Shown here: one piece after another, positions 52,072-61,159 of the stretch
Position numbering within the stretch: position 1 is the stretch's first letter
Layout of the letters: every line of letters begins with the position of its first letter
NCBI GenBank assembly: GCA_038002745.1
Contig: JBBODD010000001.1
Location: 186,001-250,000 of the forward strand
Source of the DNA: Bacillus sp. FSL H8-0547
GTDB taxonomy: Bacteria; Bacillota; Bacilli; Bacillales; Bacillaceae
DNA length: 64,000 nucleotides
Reading direction: 5' to 3'
Notes under the pieces: model-generated
Told to the model about the DNA's origin: nothing
The model's input: only the letters and a program-made list of their open reading frames with translations
Database searches by the model: none
Position numbers and translations under genes: made by a program

Positions 52072-52863
52072 ATGGATAAAACGTCCCTCATTGGATTATT
52101 GTTAGGCATTATCGCAGTCGGCGTCGGCATGTTCATGAAAGGGGTCAGTCCTGCTGTACTCCTCAATCCGGCAGCTCTGCTCATCATCATTGCAGGTACA
52201 ATTGCAACGGTTGTCACTGCTTTTCCGACAAGCGAGATTAAAAGAGTGCCAAAACTCTTTGGTGTTATTTTCAAAGAACAGCAATCGCTCAGCATTCAGG
52301 AACTGATCCCTATGTTTTCTGAATGGGCTCAAGTAGCACGTCGCGAAGGATTGCTTGCCCTTGAAGCAAAAATTGCAGATGTGGAAGATCCATTTTTGAA
52401 AAATGGACTGAGCATGGCTGTAGACGGTCAGAACGCGGAATTTATCCGTGATGTGATGACGGAAGAAATTGATGCAATGGAAGAAAGGCATCTCGCCGGC
52501 GCGTCGATTTTTTCCCAGGCAGGCACGTACGCCCCTACTCTCGGGGTACTTGGTGCAGTTGTCGGCCTCATTGCCGCACTGTCCCATATGGATAATACAG
52601 ATGAACTTGGAAAAGCAATCGGAGCAGCGTTTGTTGCCACCCTAATGGGGATTTTTACAGGCTATGTCCTCTGGCATCCATTCGCAAATAAACTTAAGAG
52701 AAAATCAAAGCAGGAAGCAAAAGTCAAGCAAGTCATGATTGAAGGGGTGCTGTCAGTGCTTGAAGGACAGGCTCCAAAAGCGATTGAGCAAAAACTCGCA
52801 ACCTACCTTCCAGCTCACGAAAGGGACGGGCTGCTCGCTGAGGGAGAGAAGCTCGATGGCTAG
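52072..52863 (+). CDS. motA: Flagellar motor stator protein MotA
   Basis: The 263-residue protein has four membrane helices, the cytoplasmic loop (EMFSEWAQVARREGLLALE-like region) that contacts FliG, and the GTYAPTLGVLGAVVGLI motif. With MotB it forms the proton channel stator. ATG 52072 (MDKTSLIGLLLG) fits the family N-terminus. The stop overlaps motB. Confidence 0.96.
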   Translation: MDKTSLIGLLLGIIAVGVGMFMKGVSPAVLLNPAALLIIIAGTIATVVTAFPTSEIKRVPKLFGVIFKEQQSLSIQELIPMFSEWAQVARREGLLALEAKIADVEDPFLKNGLSMAVDGQNAEFIRDVMTEEIDAMEERHLAGASIFSQAGTYAPTLGVLGAVVGLIAALSHMDNTDELGKAIGAAFVATLMGIFTGYVLWHPFANKLKRKSKQEAKVKQVMIEGVLSVLEGQAPKAIEQKLATYLPAHERDGLLAEGEKLDG

Positions 52864-53614
52864 AAAGAAAAAAAAGAAGCACGAAGAAGAGCACGTTGAT
52901 GAGTCCTGGCTGCTGCCGTATGCAGACCTGCTGACCCTGCTCCTTGCCCTTTTCATTGTCCTGTTTGCCATGAGCTCCGTTGATGCGCAGAAATTCCAGA
53001 TGCTTGCACGCGCATTTAACAGCACATTTACAGGCGGAACAGGTGTCCTTGAATATCCAAGCCCTGTGCCGGACGGGGACATGGAACAGCTGGATGATAA
53101 AAAGGAAGAAAAAGCAGATCAGGAAGAAGCCCAGAAAGAAATGGAACAGCAAAAGCTTAAAAAAATTCAGGAAAAAGTAAATGCCTATATTAAAGCGAAT
53201 AATCTCGAAAGCCAGCTCAAAACCACCCTTACAGATGAAGGCCTGCTGATTACGATTCTGAACGATATCTTTTTTGATTCAGGCGAATCAGCCATCAGAG
53301 GCAAAGATGAGAAACTGGCAAAAGAAATTTCAAATCTGCTCGTCATGAATCCTCCGAGAAATATTATCGTGAGCGGCCATACCGACAATGTTCCGATCTC
53401 AAATGCCGACTATGATTCTAACTGGCATTTGAGCGTAATGAGAGCCGTTAATTTTATGAAACTCTTGCTTGAAAATGAAAAGCTTGACCCGAGAGCCTTT
53501 TCCGCCAAAGGATTTGGTGAATATAACCCCGTTGCCGACAATGCAACAGAAGCCGGCCAGCAAAAAAACCGACGTGTTGAAATTCTCATTCTTCCAATTG
53601 AACAAAACCAGTAA
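52856..53614 (+). CDS. motB: Flagellar motor stator protein MotB
   Basis: The 252-residue protein starts MARKKKKKHEE, has a single membrane helix with the proton-binding Asp in PYADLLTLLLALFIVLFAM, a coiled linker and a C-terminal OmpA-like peptidoglycan-binding domain (IIVSGHTDNVPISN ... NWHLSVMRAVNFM). The ATG overlaps the motA stop by 8 bases. A terminator follows. Confidence 0.96.
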   Translation: MARKKKKKHEEEHVDESWLLPYADLLTLLLALFIVLFAMSSVDAQKFQMLARAFNSTFTGGTGVLEYPSPVPDGDMEQLDDKKEEKADQEEAQKEMEQQKLKKIQEKVNAYIKANNLESQLKTTLTDEGLLITILNDIFFDSGESAIRGKDEKLAKEISNLLVMNPPRNIIVSGHTDNVPISNADYDSNWHLSVMRAVNFMKLLLENEKLDPRAFSAKGFGEYNPVADNATEAGQQKNRRVEILILPIEQNQ

Positions 53615-53617
53615 GAA

Positions 53618-53640
53618 GCGCCTGCTTGCAGGCGTTTTTT
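53618..53640 (+). terminator. Terminator of motAB
   Basis: GCGCCTGC / GCAGGCG with six T residues just after the motB stop. Confidence 0.85.
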
Positions 53641-53661
53641 GTTTCAAGTTTTGGGCAAAAG

Positions 53662-53689
53662 AAAAAACACTTTCATCCAGAAAGTGTTT
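53662..53689 (-). terminator. Terminator of the mhqR-like gene
   Basis: AAACACTTTC / GAAAGTGTTT with a T-run on the minus strand, at the stop of the regulator gene. Confidence 0.8.
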
Positions 53690-54141
53690 CACTCATGACT
53701 ATCCCGGGCATGATAACCGACTTTTTTCATAAGGTCGATGACAGTCTGCTTTTCCTCTTCCGATAAAATGCCCACAATCTCATTCAATCTTTCCTGATGT
53801 GCAGGAAAAATGCGTTCAATCAGCTGTTTTCCGTTTTCGGTGATTTGAGCAAACGTCACACGGCGGTCTTTTTCGCACGCTTTTCTAGTCAGCAGCTGTT
53901 TTTGTTCAAGCTTATCGACTACATAGGTGATGCTCCCGCTTGCAAGGAGAATTTTCCCGCCAATTTGCTGAAGGGGCTGTTCGCCTTTGTGATACAGCAG
54001 CTCCAGTACGGCAAATTCCGTCGGATTCAGCCCAAAGCTTGTAATCTGTTTATTTACTTGATCGTTAATGGCACGGTGAGCACGTGACAGCACGATAAAA
54101 AGCTTTAGTGACTGTTCAATATCTGTTTGTGTATTTTCCAC
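53689..54141 (-). CDS. mhqR: MarR family regulator, MhqR-like
   Basis: The 150-residue protein has a winged helix-turn-helix (PTEFAVLELLYHKGEQPLQ, GGKILLASGSITYVVDKLEQ, KDRRVTFAQITENGKQLI). Its place between motAB and a kinD-like kinase is that of B. subtilis mhqR (ykvE), which senses quinone stress. No mhq target gene is next to it. A possible operator is at 54168-54185. Confidence 0.82.
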   Translation of the reverse strand: MENTQTDIEQSLKLFIVLSRAHRAINDQVNKQITSFGLNPTEFAVLELLYHKGEQPLQQIGGKILLASGSITYVVDKLEQKQLLTRKACEKDRRVTFAQITENGKQLIERIFPAHQERLNEIVGILSEEEKQTVIDLMKKVGYHARDSHE

Positions 54142-54167
54142 TTTTCATCAATCCTTCGATAACTAAA

Positions 54168-54185
54168 TATCTTGAATTCTAACTA
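54168..54185. promoter_or_regulatory. Possible MhqR operator
   Basis: TATCTTGAATTCTAACTA has the central GAATTC and the left half of the known MhqR box TATCTcGAATTCgAGATA; the right half is weak. It lies 27 bases upstream of the mhqR-like start, as expected for autorepression. The rest of the gap up to 54423 shows nothing else that I can name apart from the kinase promoter. Confidence 0.4.
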
Positions 54186-54423
54186 TTAATAATACAGACT
54201 TTGTTTTCTGCTGTCAAGAAGAGCAATGTGCACTGCGTTTAGAAGGGCAAAATTAAAAGAATAGGTTCATTCATAAACGGCTGCAACATTCATCTCTTCC
54301 CTTTTCTTTCCATCATACATAAAAAGTCCTACTTCTTCAAGAGATGGTTTCAAGGCTGGCACAACGCTTTTCCCGATTCTACCTTCCTAGTAGAAAACAT
54401 GTAAATGGTATATAATTGAAAGT

Positions 54424-55968
54424 ATGCCTAATCGGCAATATCAAACTGGGGCGATTACCTTGCTGAAAGATTCTGCAAAATACAGAAAAGCTGCCGTCTA
54501 TTTTATAATCGTGCTTATCCCCTCCCTTTTGATCAACACAGGCATTTACCTGTATCAAAAGGATAAAATCATGGATGAACACAGGGAAGAGGCAGCGTTT
54601 TTAATTACCATTCATAAAAATCAAATTGATAATCTGATACAGGATACAAAAGCGAGGCTTGAGACGATGTCCCTCGTTCTTGAAGAAGAATCGGACACAG
54701 CAAAAATCCAGCGCATTTTGAATGAAGCGCACAGCCAGGAACCCCGCTTCTCGGGCCTTTACTATGTGAAAAAGAATGGAGATATAACAGCCGGCACATC
54801 AAAACGGATGAAGTCTGTAAACATATCAAACCGCGCTTTTTTCCAAAGTGCTCTGGCAACAAAACAGTCGAAAGTTTCGGATGCTTATTTTGGTAACATA
54901 ACAGGTGATTATATCGTTTCAATCGGAACTCCGGTAATGGATGATGAAGGGGAAGTCAAAAGTCTGCTTGTGGCAGCGGTTAAAGTCGATTATCTCCAGA
55001 ACATTATGAACGTGATCAGTCCAAGACTGACGATAAGTGTCCTAAATGGCAGCGATCACACAATTTTCACTGCCGGCCGCTCAGAGCCAACCGGCAGCAT
55101 CGAACCTGTACGCGTTTATTTAGATCAGATCCCCTGGAAACTTGAAGGCTTTCCTGAAACCGTCATCACCGCTGATCATACGAAAGACATTGCCGTCTAC
55201 ATGCTGATTGTATTCGGTCTGATGAACATCATTTACATTCTCATTCAGAATTACTTACTGAAGAGGCGCGCCCTTCTGGAGCAAAGCCAGATTGATGCAC
55301 AGAAAGTCGAGCTTGTAGGAACTCTCGCTGCAAGCACCGCACATGAGATCCGGAATCCTCTGACGGGAATCAAAGGGTTTATTCAGCTGCTTCAGGAAAA
55401 ATATAAAGACTCAGAGGATCAATATTACTTTTCTGTCATTGACATCGAAATTCAGCGCATCAATGAAATTGTAAGTGAATTTTTAGTCCTTGGAAAACCA
55501 ACAGCCCATCACCATGCTGTATACGATTTGAATGCGATCATCCTGGAATTATCTCCGCTCCTTGGATCAGAAGCCAATTTGTACAACACAGAACTGGATT
55601 TAAAGCTGAATAAAGAACCGCTTTACATTTTCTGCACAAAAGATCACATAAAACAAGTCCTTCTGAATCTTGTAAAAAACGCTCTGGAGGCGATAGATAA
55701 GCAGGAAGGAAAGGTGACAATAGAGGTCAGAAAGCTGGATGGCAATGCGGTGATTAATGTAACTGATACAGGAAAAGGCATTCCGCAGGAAGTTCAGTCC
55801 AAACTGTTCCACCCTTTCTTTACGATGAAAGATACAGGAACAGGGCTTGGTCTTGTCGTATGCAAACGCATCATCACCCTGTACAAAGGCACGATTTCGA
55901 TTAAGAGTGAATCAAACAAGGGCACTGAAGTAACAATCATACTCCCTCTGACAGAGCCAAAAGCCTGA
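54424..55968 (+). CDS. kinD: Sensor histidine kinase, KinD-like
   Basis: The protein has two membrane helices (AVYFIIVLIPSLLINTGIYL and AVYMLIVFGLMNIIYILI) that flank an outside Cache-type sensor domain of about 200 residues, then HisKA (STAHEIRNPLTGIKGFIQLL, with the phosphorylated His) and HATPase_c motifs (LLNLVKNALEAID, DTGKGIP, GTGLGL). It fits KinD, which feeds the Spo0A phosphorelay, by order (spo0E, kinD, mhqR, motB, motA). TATAAT lies about 12 bases before ATG 54424, so the true start may be TTG 54460 (MLKDSAKY), which has GGGGCGA upstream. Confidence 0.83.
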   Translation: MPNRQYQTGAITLLKDSAKYRKAAVYFIIVLIPSLLINTGIYLYQKDKIMDEHREEAAFLITIHKNQIDNLIQDTKARLETMSLVLEEESDTAKIQRILNEAHSQEPRFSGLYYVKKNGDITAGTSKRMKSVNISNRAFFQSALATKQSKVSDAYFGNITGDYIVSIGTPVMDDEGEVKSLLVAAVKVDYLQNIMNVISPRLTISVLNGSDHTIFTAGRSEPTGSIEPVRVYLDQIPWKLEGFPETVITADHTKDIAVYMLIVFGLMNIIYILIQNYLLKRRALLEQSQIDAQKVELVGTLAASTAHEIRNPLTGIKGFIQLLQEKYKDSEDQYYFSVIDIEIQRINEIVSEFLVLGKPTAHHHAVYDLNAIILELSPLLGSEANLYNTELDLKLNKEPLYIFCTKDHIKQVLLNLVKNALEAIDKQEGKVTIEVRKLDGNAVINVTDTGKGIPQEVQSKLFHPFFTMKDTGTGLGLVVCKRIITLYKGTISIKSESNKGTEVTIILPLTEPKA

Positions 55969-55992
55969 GGCATTTTTATAAACCTAAAGAAA

Positions 55993-56016
55993 GAGTGACA
56001 GGCAATCCTGTCACTC
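55993..56016. terminator. Terminator between kinD and the aldo-keto reductase
   Basis: GAGTGACAGG / CCTGTCACTC palindrome between two converging genes. Confidence 0.75.
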
Positions 56017-56042
56017 TCATTTGTATTTGCCTATGTATCCTG

Positions 56043-56990
56043 TCAGCTTGTAATGATTTCTTCAATCCTCTGCAGGGTGCTGTAGCCTAAAGCTACATCA
56101 GATGCTTTTGCATTTTCAGCGATCTGATCAGGATGAGATGCACCGACAAGGGTGCTGGCGACGTTATGCTGGCGAAGGGTCCATGCAAGGGCAAGCTGGG
56201 CAAGTGTGATGTCATTCTCTTTTGCAAGCTGATCGAGCAGCTCTACTTTGCGGTTTACCATATCATTTAAAATTTGCTTCATCCATGAATTGGCGTTTTC
56301 CCCTGAAGCACGGCTGCCTTTGGGGATCAGCCCCTCTTTATACTTTCCTGTCAGGATGCCCTGAGCAAGCGGTGACCAGACAACCTGTGAAACACCTGCA
56401 TTTTCGCACATAGGAATGATTTCTTCTTCAATATCCCGGTGAAACATATTATATTGAGGCTGATTGACGACGATCCTGTCAAGAAGATAGCGGTCTGATA
56501 CACTGAGCGCTTCCTGGATTTGCGCAGCCGTCCACTCGCTGACACCTGCATAAAGAACTTTACCCTGGCGGATCAAGTCGTCTATTGCCCTCAGCGTTTC
56601 ATCAAGAGGTGTTTCCTGGTCATAGCGGTGGCAATAAAAAATATCAACATACTCAAGGTCCATTCTCTTTAAACTCGCATGAACCTGTTCCATAATATGC
56701 TTTCTTGAAAGCCCTCTGTCGTTCGGCCCGTCTCCCATCGGCCAAAACGCTTTTGTCGTAAGTACATAAGAATCGCGCGGAAATGATTTAAGCGCCCTTG
56801 ACATGACGATTTCTGCTTTTCCGCGTTCATATACGTTGGCACTGTCGAAAAAATTGATGCCCGCTTCATAGGCCTTGTGGATAATTTCGGATGCTGCCCG
56901 CTCATCTACTGTTTTCCCAAATGTAAGCCAGCTTCCAAGACTGATTTCACTAACTTTTAATCCCGATCTCCCAAGCCTCCGGTACTGCAT
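56043..56990 (-). CDS. Aldo/keto reductase family oxidoreductase
   Basis: The 315-residue TIM barrel has the family pattern: LGRSGLKVSEISLGSW, FDSANVYERGKAE (catalytic Asp and Tyr), VLTTKAFWP (Lys), VDIFYCHRYD (His) and TLVGASHPDQIAENA for NADPH binding. It is closest to the potassium-channel beta-subunit-like group. Substrate unknown. ATG 56990 is used, with AGGGGGA upstream. Confidence 0.92.
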   Translation of the reverse strand: MQYRRLGRSGLKVSEISLGSWLTFGKTVDERAASEIIHKAYEAGINFFDSANVYERGKAEIVMSRALKSFPRDSYVLTTKAFWPMGDGPNDRGLSRKHIMEQVHASLKRMDLEYVDIFYCHRYDQETPLDETLRAIDDLIRQGKVLYAGVSEWTAAQIQEALSVSDRYLLDRIVVNQPQYNMFHRDIEEEIIPMCENAGVSQVVWSPLAQGILTGKYKEGLIPKGSRASGENANSWMKQILNDMVNRKVELLDQLAKENDITLAQLALAWTLRQHNVASTLVGASHPDQIAENAKASDVALGYSTLQRIEEIITS

Positions 56991-57235
56991 CTCCATTCCC
57001 CCTGTTGTGCATGATCAATATCGTTATCTTTAACTTATCAGAAATTTCAAATATCGTAAAGAGAGAGAATCGCCGTCCTTGCGACACAATTTGACACCGC
57101 CCCCCTCCTGAAATCAATAAACCCACCTTCATTTTTCTCTGCTTCGTCATCAAACAGGTGCAAAGTCTATCTTTTCACTGCCAAAATCAGCTATAATATG
57201 GCTAACATAGATCCGTTTAAAAAAGGAGCCGTAAC

Positions 57236-57970
57236 ATGACAGAAGTTTTACTCGGCAGCACACTGTCTGCCCTTGCTACAGGACTTGGGGCTCTTCCTAT
57301 CCTGTTCCTGCAAAATACGATTACACACAGGTGGAGAGATATTCTGCTTGCTTTTACCGCGGGCATCATGATGGCCGCATCCATGATGAGCCTGCTTCCT
57401 GAAGCGCTGAGTCAGGGAGGGTTTCTTGAAGTCTTTGCCGGACTCTTTCTAGGAGTATTAGTGCTGACGACGCTTGAAAAAAAAATTCCCCACATAGACC
57501 TTGAGCATTCAAGATACGGCATACAATTCGACGAAAAGGCGTTCCTGATTATCGCTGCGATCACGATGCATAATCTGCCGGAAGGACTTTCTGTAGGTGT
57601 AAGCTATGCATCAGAGCAGTCAGAGACAGGAAATCTAATTGCTTTCGCCATTGGTCTGCAGAACGCTCCGGAAGGATTTCTCGTTGCCTTGTTCCTGTTT
57701 AATCAGAACATCGGCAAATTTAAAGCCCTGATCATTGCAACGATGACAGGCGCTGTTGAAATCATAACTTCTCTTCTGGGATTTTATTTGACGTCATTCG
57801 CAGACAATCTCGTTCCGTACGGCCTGTCCTTTGCAGCCGGTGCCATGCTGTTCATTATTTATAAAGAACTGATTCCTGAAAGTCACGGGGACGGAAATGA
57901 ACGGAATGCAACCTACTCCTTCATTTTAGGAATATTGTTTATGATTCTGCTCATTGAGACTTTCGGCTAA
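57236..57970 (+). CDS. ZIP family divalent metal transporter
   Basis: The 244-residue protein has eight hydrophobic helices with the metal motifs MHNLPEGLSVGV and QNAPEGFLVALFLF in helices 4 and 5. ZIP proteins bring zinc or other divalent ions into the cytoplasm. AAAAGGAG lies before the ATG. Monocistronic, with a terminator downstream. Confidence 0.92.
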   Translation: MTEVLLGSTLSALATGLGALPILFLQNTITHRWRDILLAFTAGIMMAASMMSLLPEALSQGGFLEVFAGLFLGVLVLTTLEKKIPHIDLEHSRYGIQFDEKAFLIIAAITMHNLPEGLSVGVSYASEQSETGNLIAFAIGLQNAPEGFLVALFLFNQNIGKFKALIIATMTGAVEIITSLLGFYLTSFADNLVPYGLSFAAGAMLFIIYKELIPESHGDGNERNATYSFILGILFMILLIETFG

Positions 57971-57976
57971 ATAAAG

Positions 57977-58018
57977 CGTAAAAAAAAACGGCTGAGCTGC
58001 GGGCTCTGCCGTTTTTGA
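57977..58018. terminator. Terminator of the ZIP gene
   Basis: AAAACGGC-GAGC / GCTC-GCCGTTTTT hairpin (with mismatches) and A/T runs both sides; serves the ZIP gene and perhaps the convergent Spo0E-like gene. Confidence 0.75.
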
Positions 58019-58020
58019 TT

Positions 58021-58269
58021 TTATATAGTAAGTCCTTCCCGATCTGTCCATTTTTTCATAGAATGAATAAACCGCATAAAAGGGGGGGTTGTCCGGTTTT
58101 CCTCTTCAAAAACAATCTGCTGGTATTGGTTTAACAGCATGTCCAGTTCCTGGCTGCACTTCACGGCCTCGCTGCTCGTATATCCTCCGGCCCTTGCAGA
58201 GTCCATCATTTCTTTCCTTTTTGCATCGATGCTCTCAAGCAGCTGGGTCTTATCTGATACAGTTGACAT
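58021..58269 (-). CDS. Aspartyl-phosphate phosphatase, Spo0E family
   Basis: The 82-residue helical protein has the family signature SQELDMLLNQYQ in the second helix; the motif SQELD removes phosphate from Spo0A~P. A charged first helix (LESIDAKRKEMMDSARAGG) completes the hairpin. It lies near the kinD-like kinase, as spo0E is near kinD in B. subtilis. GGAGGGAAGAAA precedes the ATG. Confidence 0.85.
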   Translation of the reverse strand: MSTVSDKTQLLESIDAKRKEMMDSARAGGYTSSEAVKCSQELDMLLNQYQQIVFEEENRTTPPFMRFIHSMKKWTDREGLTI

Positions 58270-58496
58270 TTTCTTCCCTCCGCCTCATCCAAAAATATCT
58301 GTTATGGGAATAAATATTCAAGTAAATTATTACAGATACTTCTAAACTTGTAAATAGATTAGCAAAATCCGACAGCTTTTTTACAGGACTTTTTGACAAT
58401 TCTGTTAACACACCTGGATGAACCGGCTCATTTGCTTTTCTTTTCCCATATTCCCCCACTTTTAAACCTTTATTTTTAATTTTTTTAAAAATAAAA

Positions 58497-58516
58497 AGAA
58501 CCGGAATTACCGGTTC
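58497..58516 (-). terminator. Terminator of the CBS/ACT gene
   Basis: AGAACCGG / CCGGTTCT with T-rich tract on the minus strand. Confidence 0.8.
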
Positions 58517-58521
58517 TGCAG

Positions 58522-59175
58522 TTATTTTATCAGTACTTTCTCACTTTTATTTACATCATCCACTGCGGTCACTCTGAAATCTTTTTCTTCGAGTTTTTTG
58601 ATGATTTTATGAAGCTTTTTTTCTGAAATATCATGGGACAGATTAACGATGATCCGTCTTAAATATGTATCTCCATTATCCAGAGTGAGCAGCCCTTCGA
58701 TATTTACATCTTTGATGGCAGAGACGAGCTCCTTGATGGCACCCTTGTGTTCCTTAGTGCCGACAGTCAGGATATAGCCCCCTGTTTTCATGCCGAATGA
58801 ATCTTCAAGAACGTCCATGATGTTTCCATGTGTAATGATTCCGGAAAATTCATCTTTTTCATTCAGGACAGCCAAAAATGGAAGCCTTCTGATTGTCAGA
58901 AACGTTTTAAAAAACGAATCCTCCTCGTAAACAAATGCATCCTTATCTGCAATCAAAGATTCAATTGAATCCTCATCCTTGCCCTGCTTTTCTACATAAT
59001 AATCGAGCAGATCAACTTTATAGATCAAACCTGCGAAAACTGTTCCGTTGTCTTTCAGAACAGGAATGCTGCGGTAGCCTGATTCTTTCAGCAATTCGTA
59101 AGCTTCTTTTACAGTGCTCTCCGCCTTGCAGTACCTGACATCTTCTTTTTTAACAAAATTGTAGCGAATTTTCAT
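58522..59175 (-). CDS. cbpA: CBS-pair and ACT domain protein, CbpA-like
   Basis: The 217-residue protein has two N-terminal CBS modules (AYELLKESGYRSIPVLKDNG, LPFLAVLNEKDEFSGIITHG) and a C-terminal ACT-like part (ILTVGTKEHKGAIKELVSAI, then a second beta-alpha unit). This domain order is that of CbpA, a cyclic-di-AMP binding protein described in Listeria. Ligand binding is inferred from architecture. ATG 59175 has GGGGAGG upstream. Confidence 0.72.
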   Translation of the reverse strand: MKIRYNFVKKEDVRYCKAESTVKEAYELLKESGYRSIPVLKDNGTVFAGLIYKVDLLDYYVEKQGKDEDSIESLIADKDAFVYEEDSFFKTFLTIRRLPFLAVLNEKDEFSGIITHGNIMDVLEDSFGMKTGGYILTVGTKEHKGAIKELVSAIKDVNIEGLLTLDNGDTYLRRIIVNLSHDISEKKLHKIIKKLEEKDFRVTAVDDVNKSEKVLIK

Positions 59176-59270
59176 GCTGACAATCCTCCCCTCTCTATAT
59201 TGTTGAAAATTTACCATAGAACAGGGTAAGAGTAAAGAAAATTCGTATTATTTCGTCTAATGACCGGAAG

Positions 59271-59302
59271 AAACCCCCTTTCTGAAAGTGAAGGGGGTTT
59301 TA
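59271..59302 (-). terminator. Terminator of the mtn operon
   Basis: AAACCCCCTT / AAGGGGGTTT hairpin after the mtnD stop on the minus strand. Confidence 0.75.
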
Positions 59303-59308
59303 GACCGT

Positions 59309-59842
59309 TTAAGCCTGCTGCTGTTCTTTTTCGTAGATAGGCACCCATCCTTCAGTCGTTACAAAAATGCGGACTGCTACTACTTTGCGGTCTTCCTGAA
59401 GTGTAAAGTAGTGGCGGATGTTCGGAGGAACAGAGATCAGGTCGCCGGGGTCCAGTTCAACATCAAAAAATGAGCCGTCTTTTGCCTGGATAATAAAAAT
59501 ACCGTGGCCGCTGACAATAAAGCGGACTTCGTCATCTGTGTGATGGTGCTCCTGCTGGAAATTTTGAAGAAGCTGTTCAAGATTCGGCGTGCTTTCAGAC
59601 AAAGAAATAACGTCCTGCGCCTTGTAGCCGCGGCGTTCCGAGATATCCGCAATTTCATTTGTGAACACCTGAAGAATTTCTTCTTTTTGTTCATCAGAAA
59701 GACTGTAGTTTTCTCTCAATGCCTCAGGCAGCTTCTCTATATCCCATTGCTCATAAATAACCTCCTGCGCATTAAGAAAAGCTGAAACTTCCTTTTGATC
59801 TGTTAATCTTTCATTCGTTTCTTGAAGTCGAATCGTCGCCAT
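59309..59842 (-). CDS. mtnD: Acireductone dioxygenase
   Basis: The 177-residue cupin has the metal motif EHHHTDDEVRFIVSG (H-x-H-x4-E) and a later His in NIRHYFTL. It oxidises the acireductone to 2-keto-4-methylthiobutyrate and formate, returning methylthioadenosine to methionine. Last gene of the mtnWXBD operon. Confidence 0.95.
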   Translation of the reverse strand: MATIRLQETNERLTDQKEVSAFLNAQEVIYEQWDIEKLPEALRENYSLSDEQKEEILQVFTNEIADISERRGYKAQDVISLSESTPNLEQLLQNFQQEHHHTDDEVRFIVSGHGIFIIQAKDGSFFDVELDPGDLISVPPNIRHYFTLQEDRKVVAVRIFVTTEGWVPIYEKEQQQA

Positions 59843-59867
59843 CCTTCATTCCTCCTGTATGTTTAAT

Positions 59868-60500
59868 TTATCGCACGAGCGATTTTGCCTGTTTAAGAGC
59901 AAGTAATTTCACTTGATAGGAAAATAAAAATTCGCACGCTTCCAGCACTTTTTTGGCTTCAAAAGCGTCTTTTCCCCAAACCGTAATGCCGTGATTCCGA
60001 ATGAGAACGGCACCAGAGCTGCCTTTGACATACCGTCCAAAGTCAGCAGCGAGAGCAGGAATATCCGCAGGGTTTTCGATGATTGGAATATGCCATTCCG
60101 CATCCTCTTCCCACAGCCCGAAAGCTTTAATAATCTCCTGCCCTTTGAAAGTGATTCCGCCTTCATCGCCATATATTTCAGAAATCACATTATTGTCTAC
60201 GGTGTGGACATGGAGGCTGCAGCCGGCACTGGTCCGCTTATAGATTTCTACGTGCAGAAGGGTTTCCGCTGAAGGCCTTTGAGCTGTGTCTTCAAGGGGT
60301 GTTCCAGCACCGTCCACAAGCAGAAAATCTTCATCTGTTTCAAGTCTCTTGTCTTTTCCGCTTGATGTGACCAGAAATGAGAGCGGGTCGGAATGTACTT
60401 TTATCGCAAGATTTCCGCTTGTACCCGGGAACCAGTCCCGTTCCGCCAGTTCCCTTTTCACAGATGCAAGCTCACTCCATCGCTGTTTATATAAGCTCAT
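59868..60500 (-). CDS. mtnB: Methylthioribulose-1-phosphate dehydratase
   Basis: The 210-residue class II aldolase-fold enzyme has the zinc histidines HVHTVDNNV and [10 protein letters not shown], and the [11 protein letters not shown] motif. It dehydrates methylthioribulose-1-phosphate. It overlaps the mtnX stop by 4 bases. Confidence 0.94.
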   Translation of the reverse strand: MSLYKQRWSELASVKRELAERDWFPGTSGNLAIKVHSDPLSFLVTSSGKDKRLETDEDFLLVDGAGTPLEDTAQRPSAETLLHVEIYKRTSAGCSLHVHTVDNNVISEIYGDEGGITFKGQEIIKAFGLWEEDAEWHIPIIENPADIPALAADFGRYVKGSSGAVLIRNHGITVWGKDAFEAKKVLEACEFLFSYQVKLLALKQAKSLVR

Positions 60501-61159
60501 ACTGCCGCCTCCTGCCTTTTCTTAAGCCCTTCAATTACGTCATAAAAGCTTGAGAAAGCCTGATGGCGCAGCTTTAGTGCATCGCATTTTTCAAGAAGAT
60601 AATCCCGGGCAAATACAAAATCTGCAAGCTTGGCCGCTTCAAGATCTGTCACCGAATCTCCGATCACAATGACCTCCTGATCAGAGGCAGCAAGCTTTCT
60701 GATGATGCTCGGCTTACAGCATCCGCAGTCATTTGTGCACCTGTCATCACATGAGTTCGGCCAGAGGATTTGAACATATTCCCCGCTGAAATCTGATTCA
60801 TTGCAGTAGACGCGGTCATATGGAATTAGTCCGTTTAACAGCGGATAGACAAAAAAATCAATTCCTCCGCTCACAATGTACAGCGGTATTTCATTGTCTT
60901 TTGCAAATTGAACAAAATCTCTGAATCCGTCCCGGATTTGTGCGGTAAACAGCAAATGCTGAATCATATCCGCCTTGAGATGTGACGGGATCAGCTCAAA
61001 CATCCTGCCGACTCCTTCACGGACTGAGATGCGCTGGCTTAAAACGTCATCTTTCAGAGAGTTCCACTCAGGAGGTGCAAATTGTTTCATGAGCGCGATA
61101 ATATTGTCATTGTTTGTAATCGTGCCGTCAAAATCGCAGATAATAACCGGTTTGCTCAT
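60497..61159 (-). CDS. mtnX: 2-hydroxy-3-keto-5-methylthiopentenyl-1-phosphate phosphatase
   Basis: The 220-residue HAD phosphatase has motif [13 protein letters not shown] with the nucleophile Asp, and motif [15 protein letters not shown]. It removes phosphate from the enolised intermediate made by MtnW. ATG 61159 overlaps the mtnW stop (ATGA). The longer frame lies inside mtnW and is rejected. Confidence 0.95.
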   Translation of the reverse strand: MSKPVIICDFDGTITNNDNIIALMKQFAPPEWNSLKDDVLSQRISVREGVGRMFELIPSHLKADMIQHLLFTAQIRDGFRDFVQFAKDNEIPLYIVSGGIDFFVYPLLNGLIPYDRVYCNESDFSGEYVQILWPNSCDDRCTNDCGCCKPSIIRKLAASDQEVIVIGDSVTDLEAAKLADFVFARDYLLEKCDALKLRHQAFSSFYDVIEGLKKRQEAAV

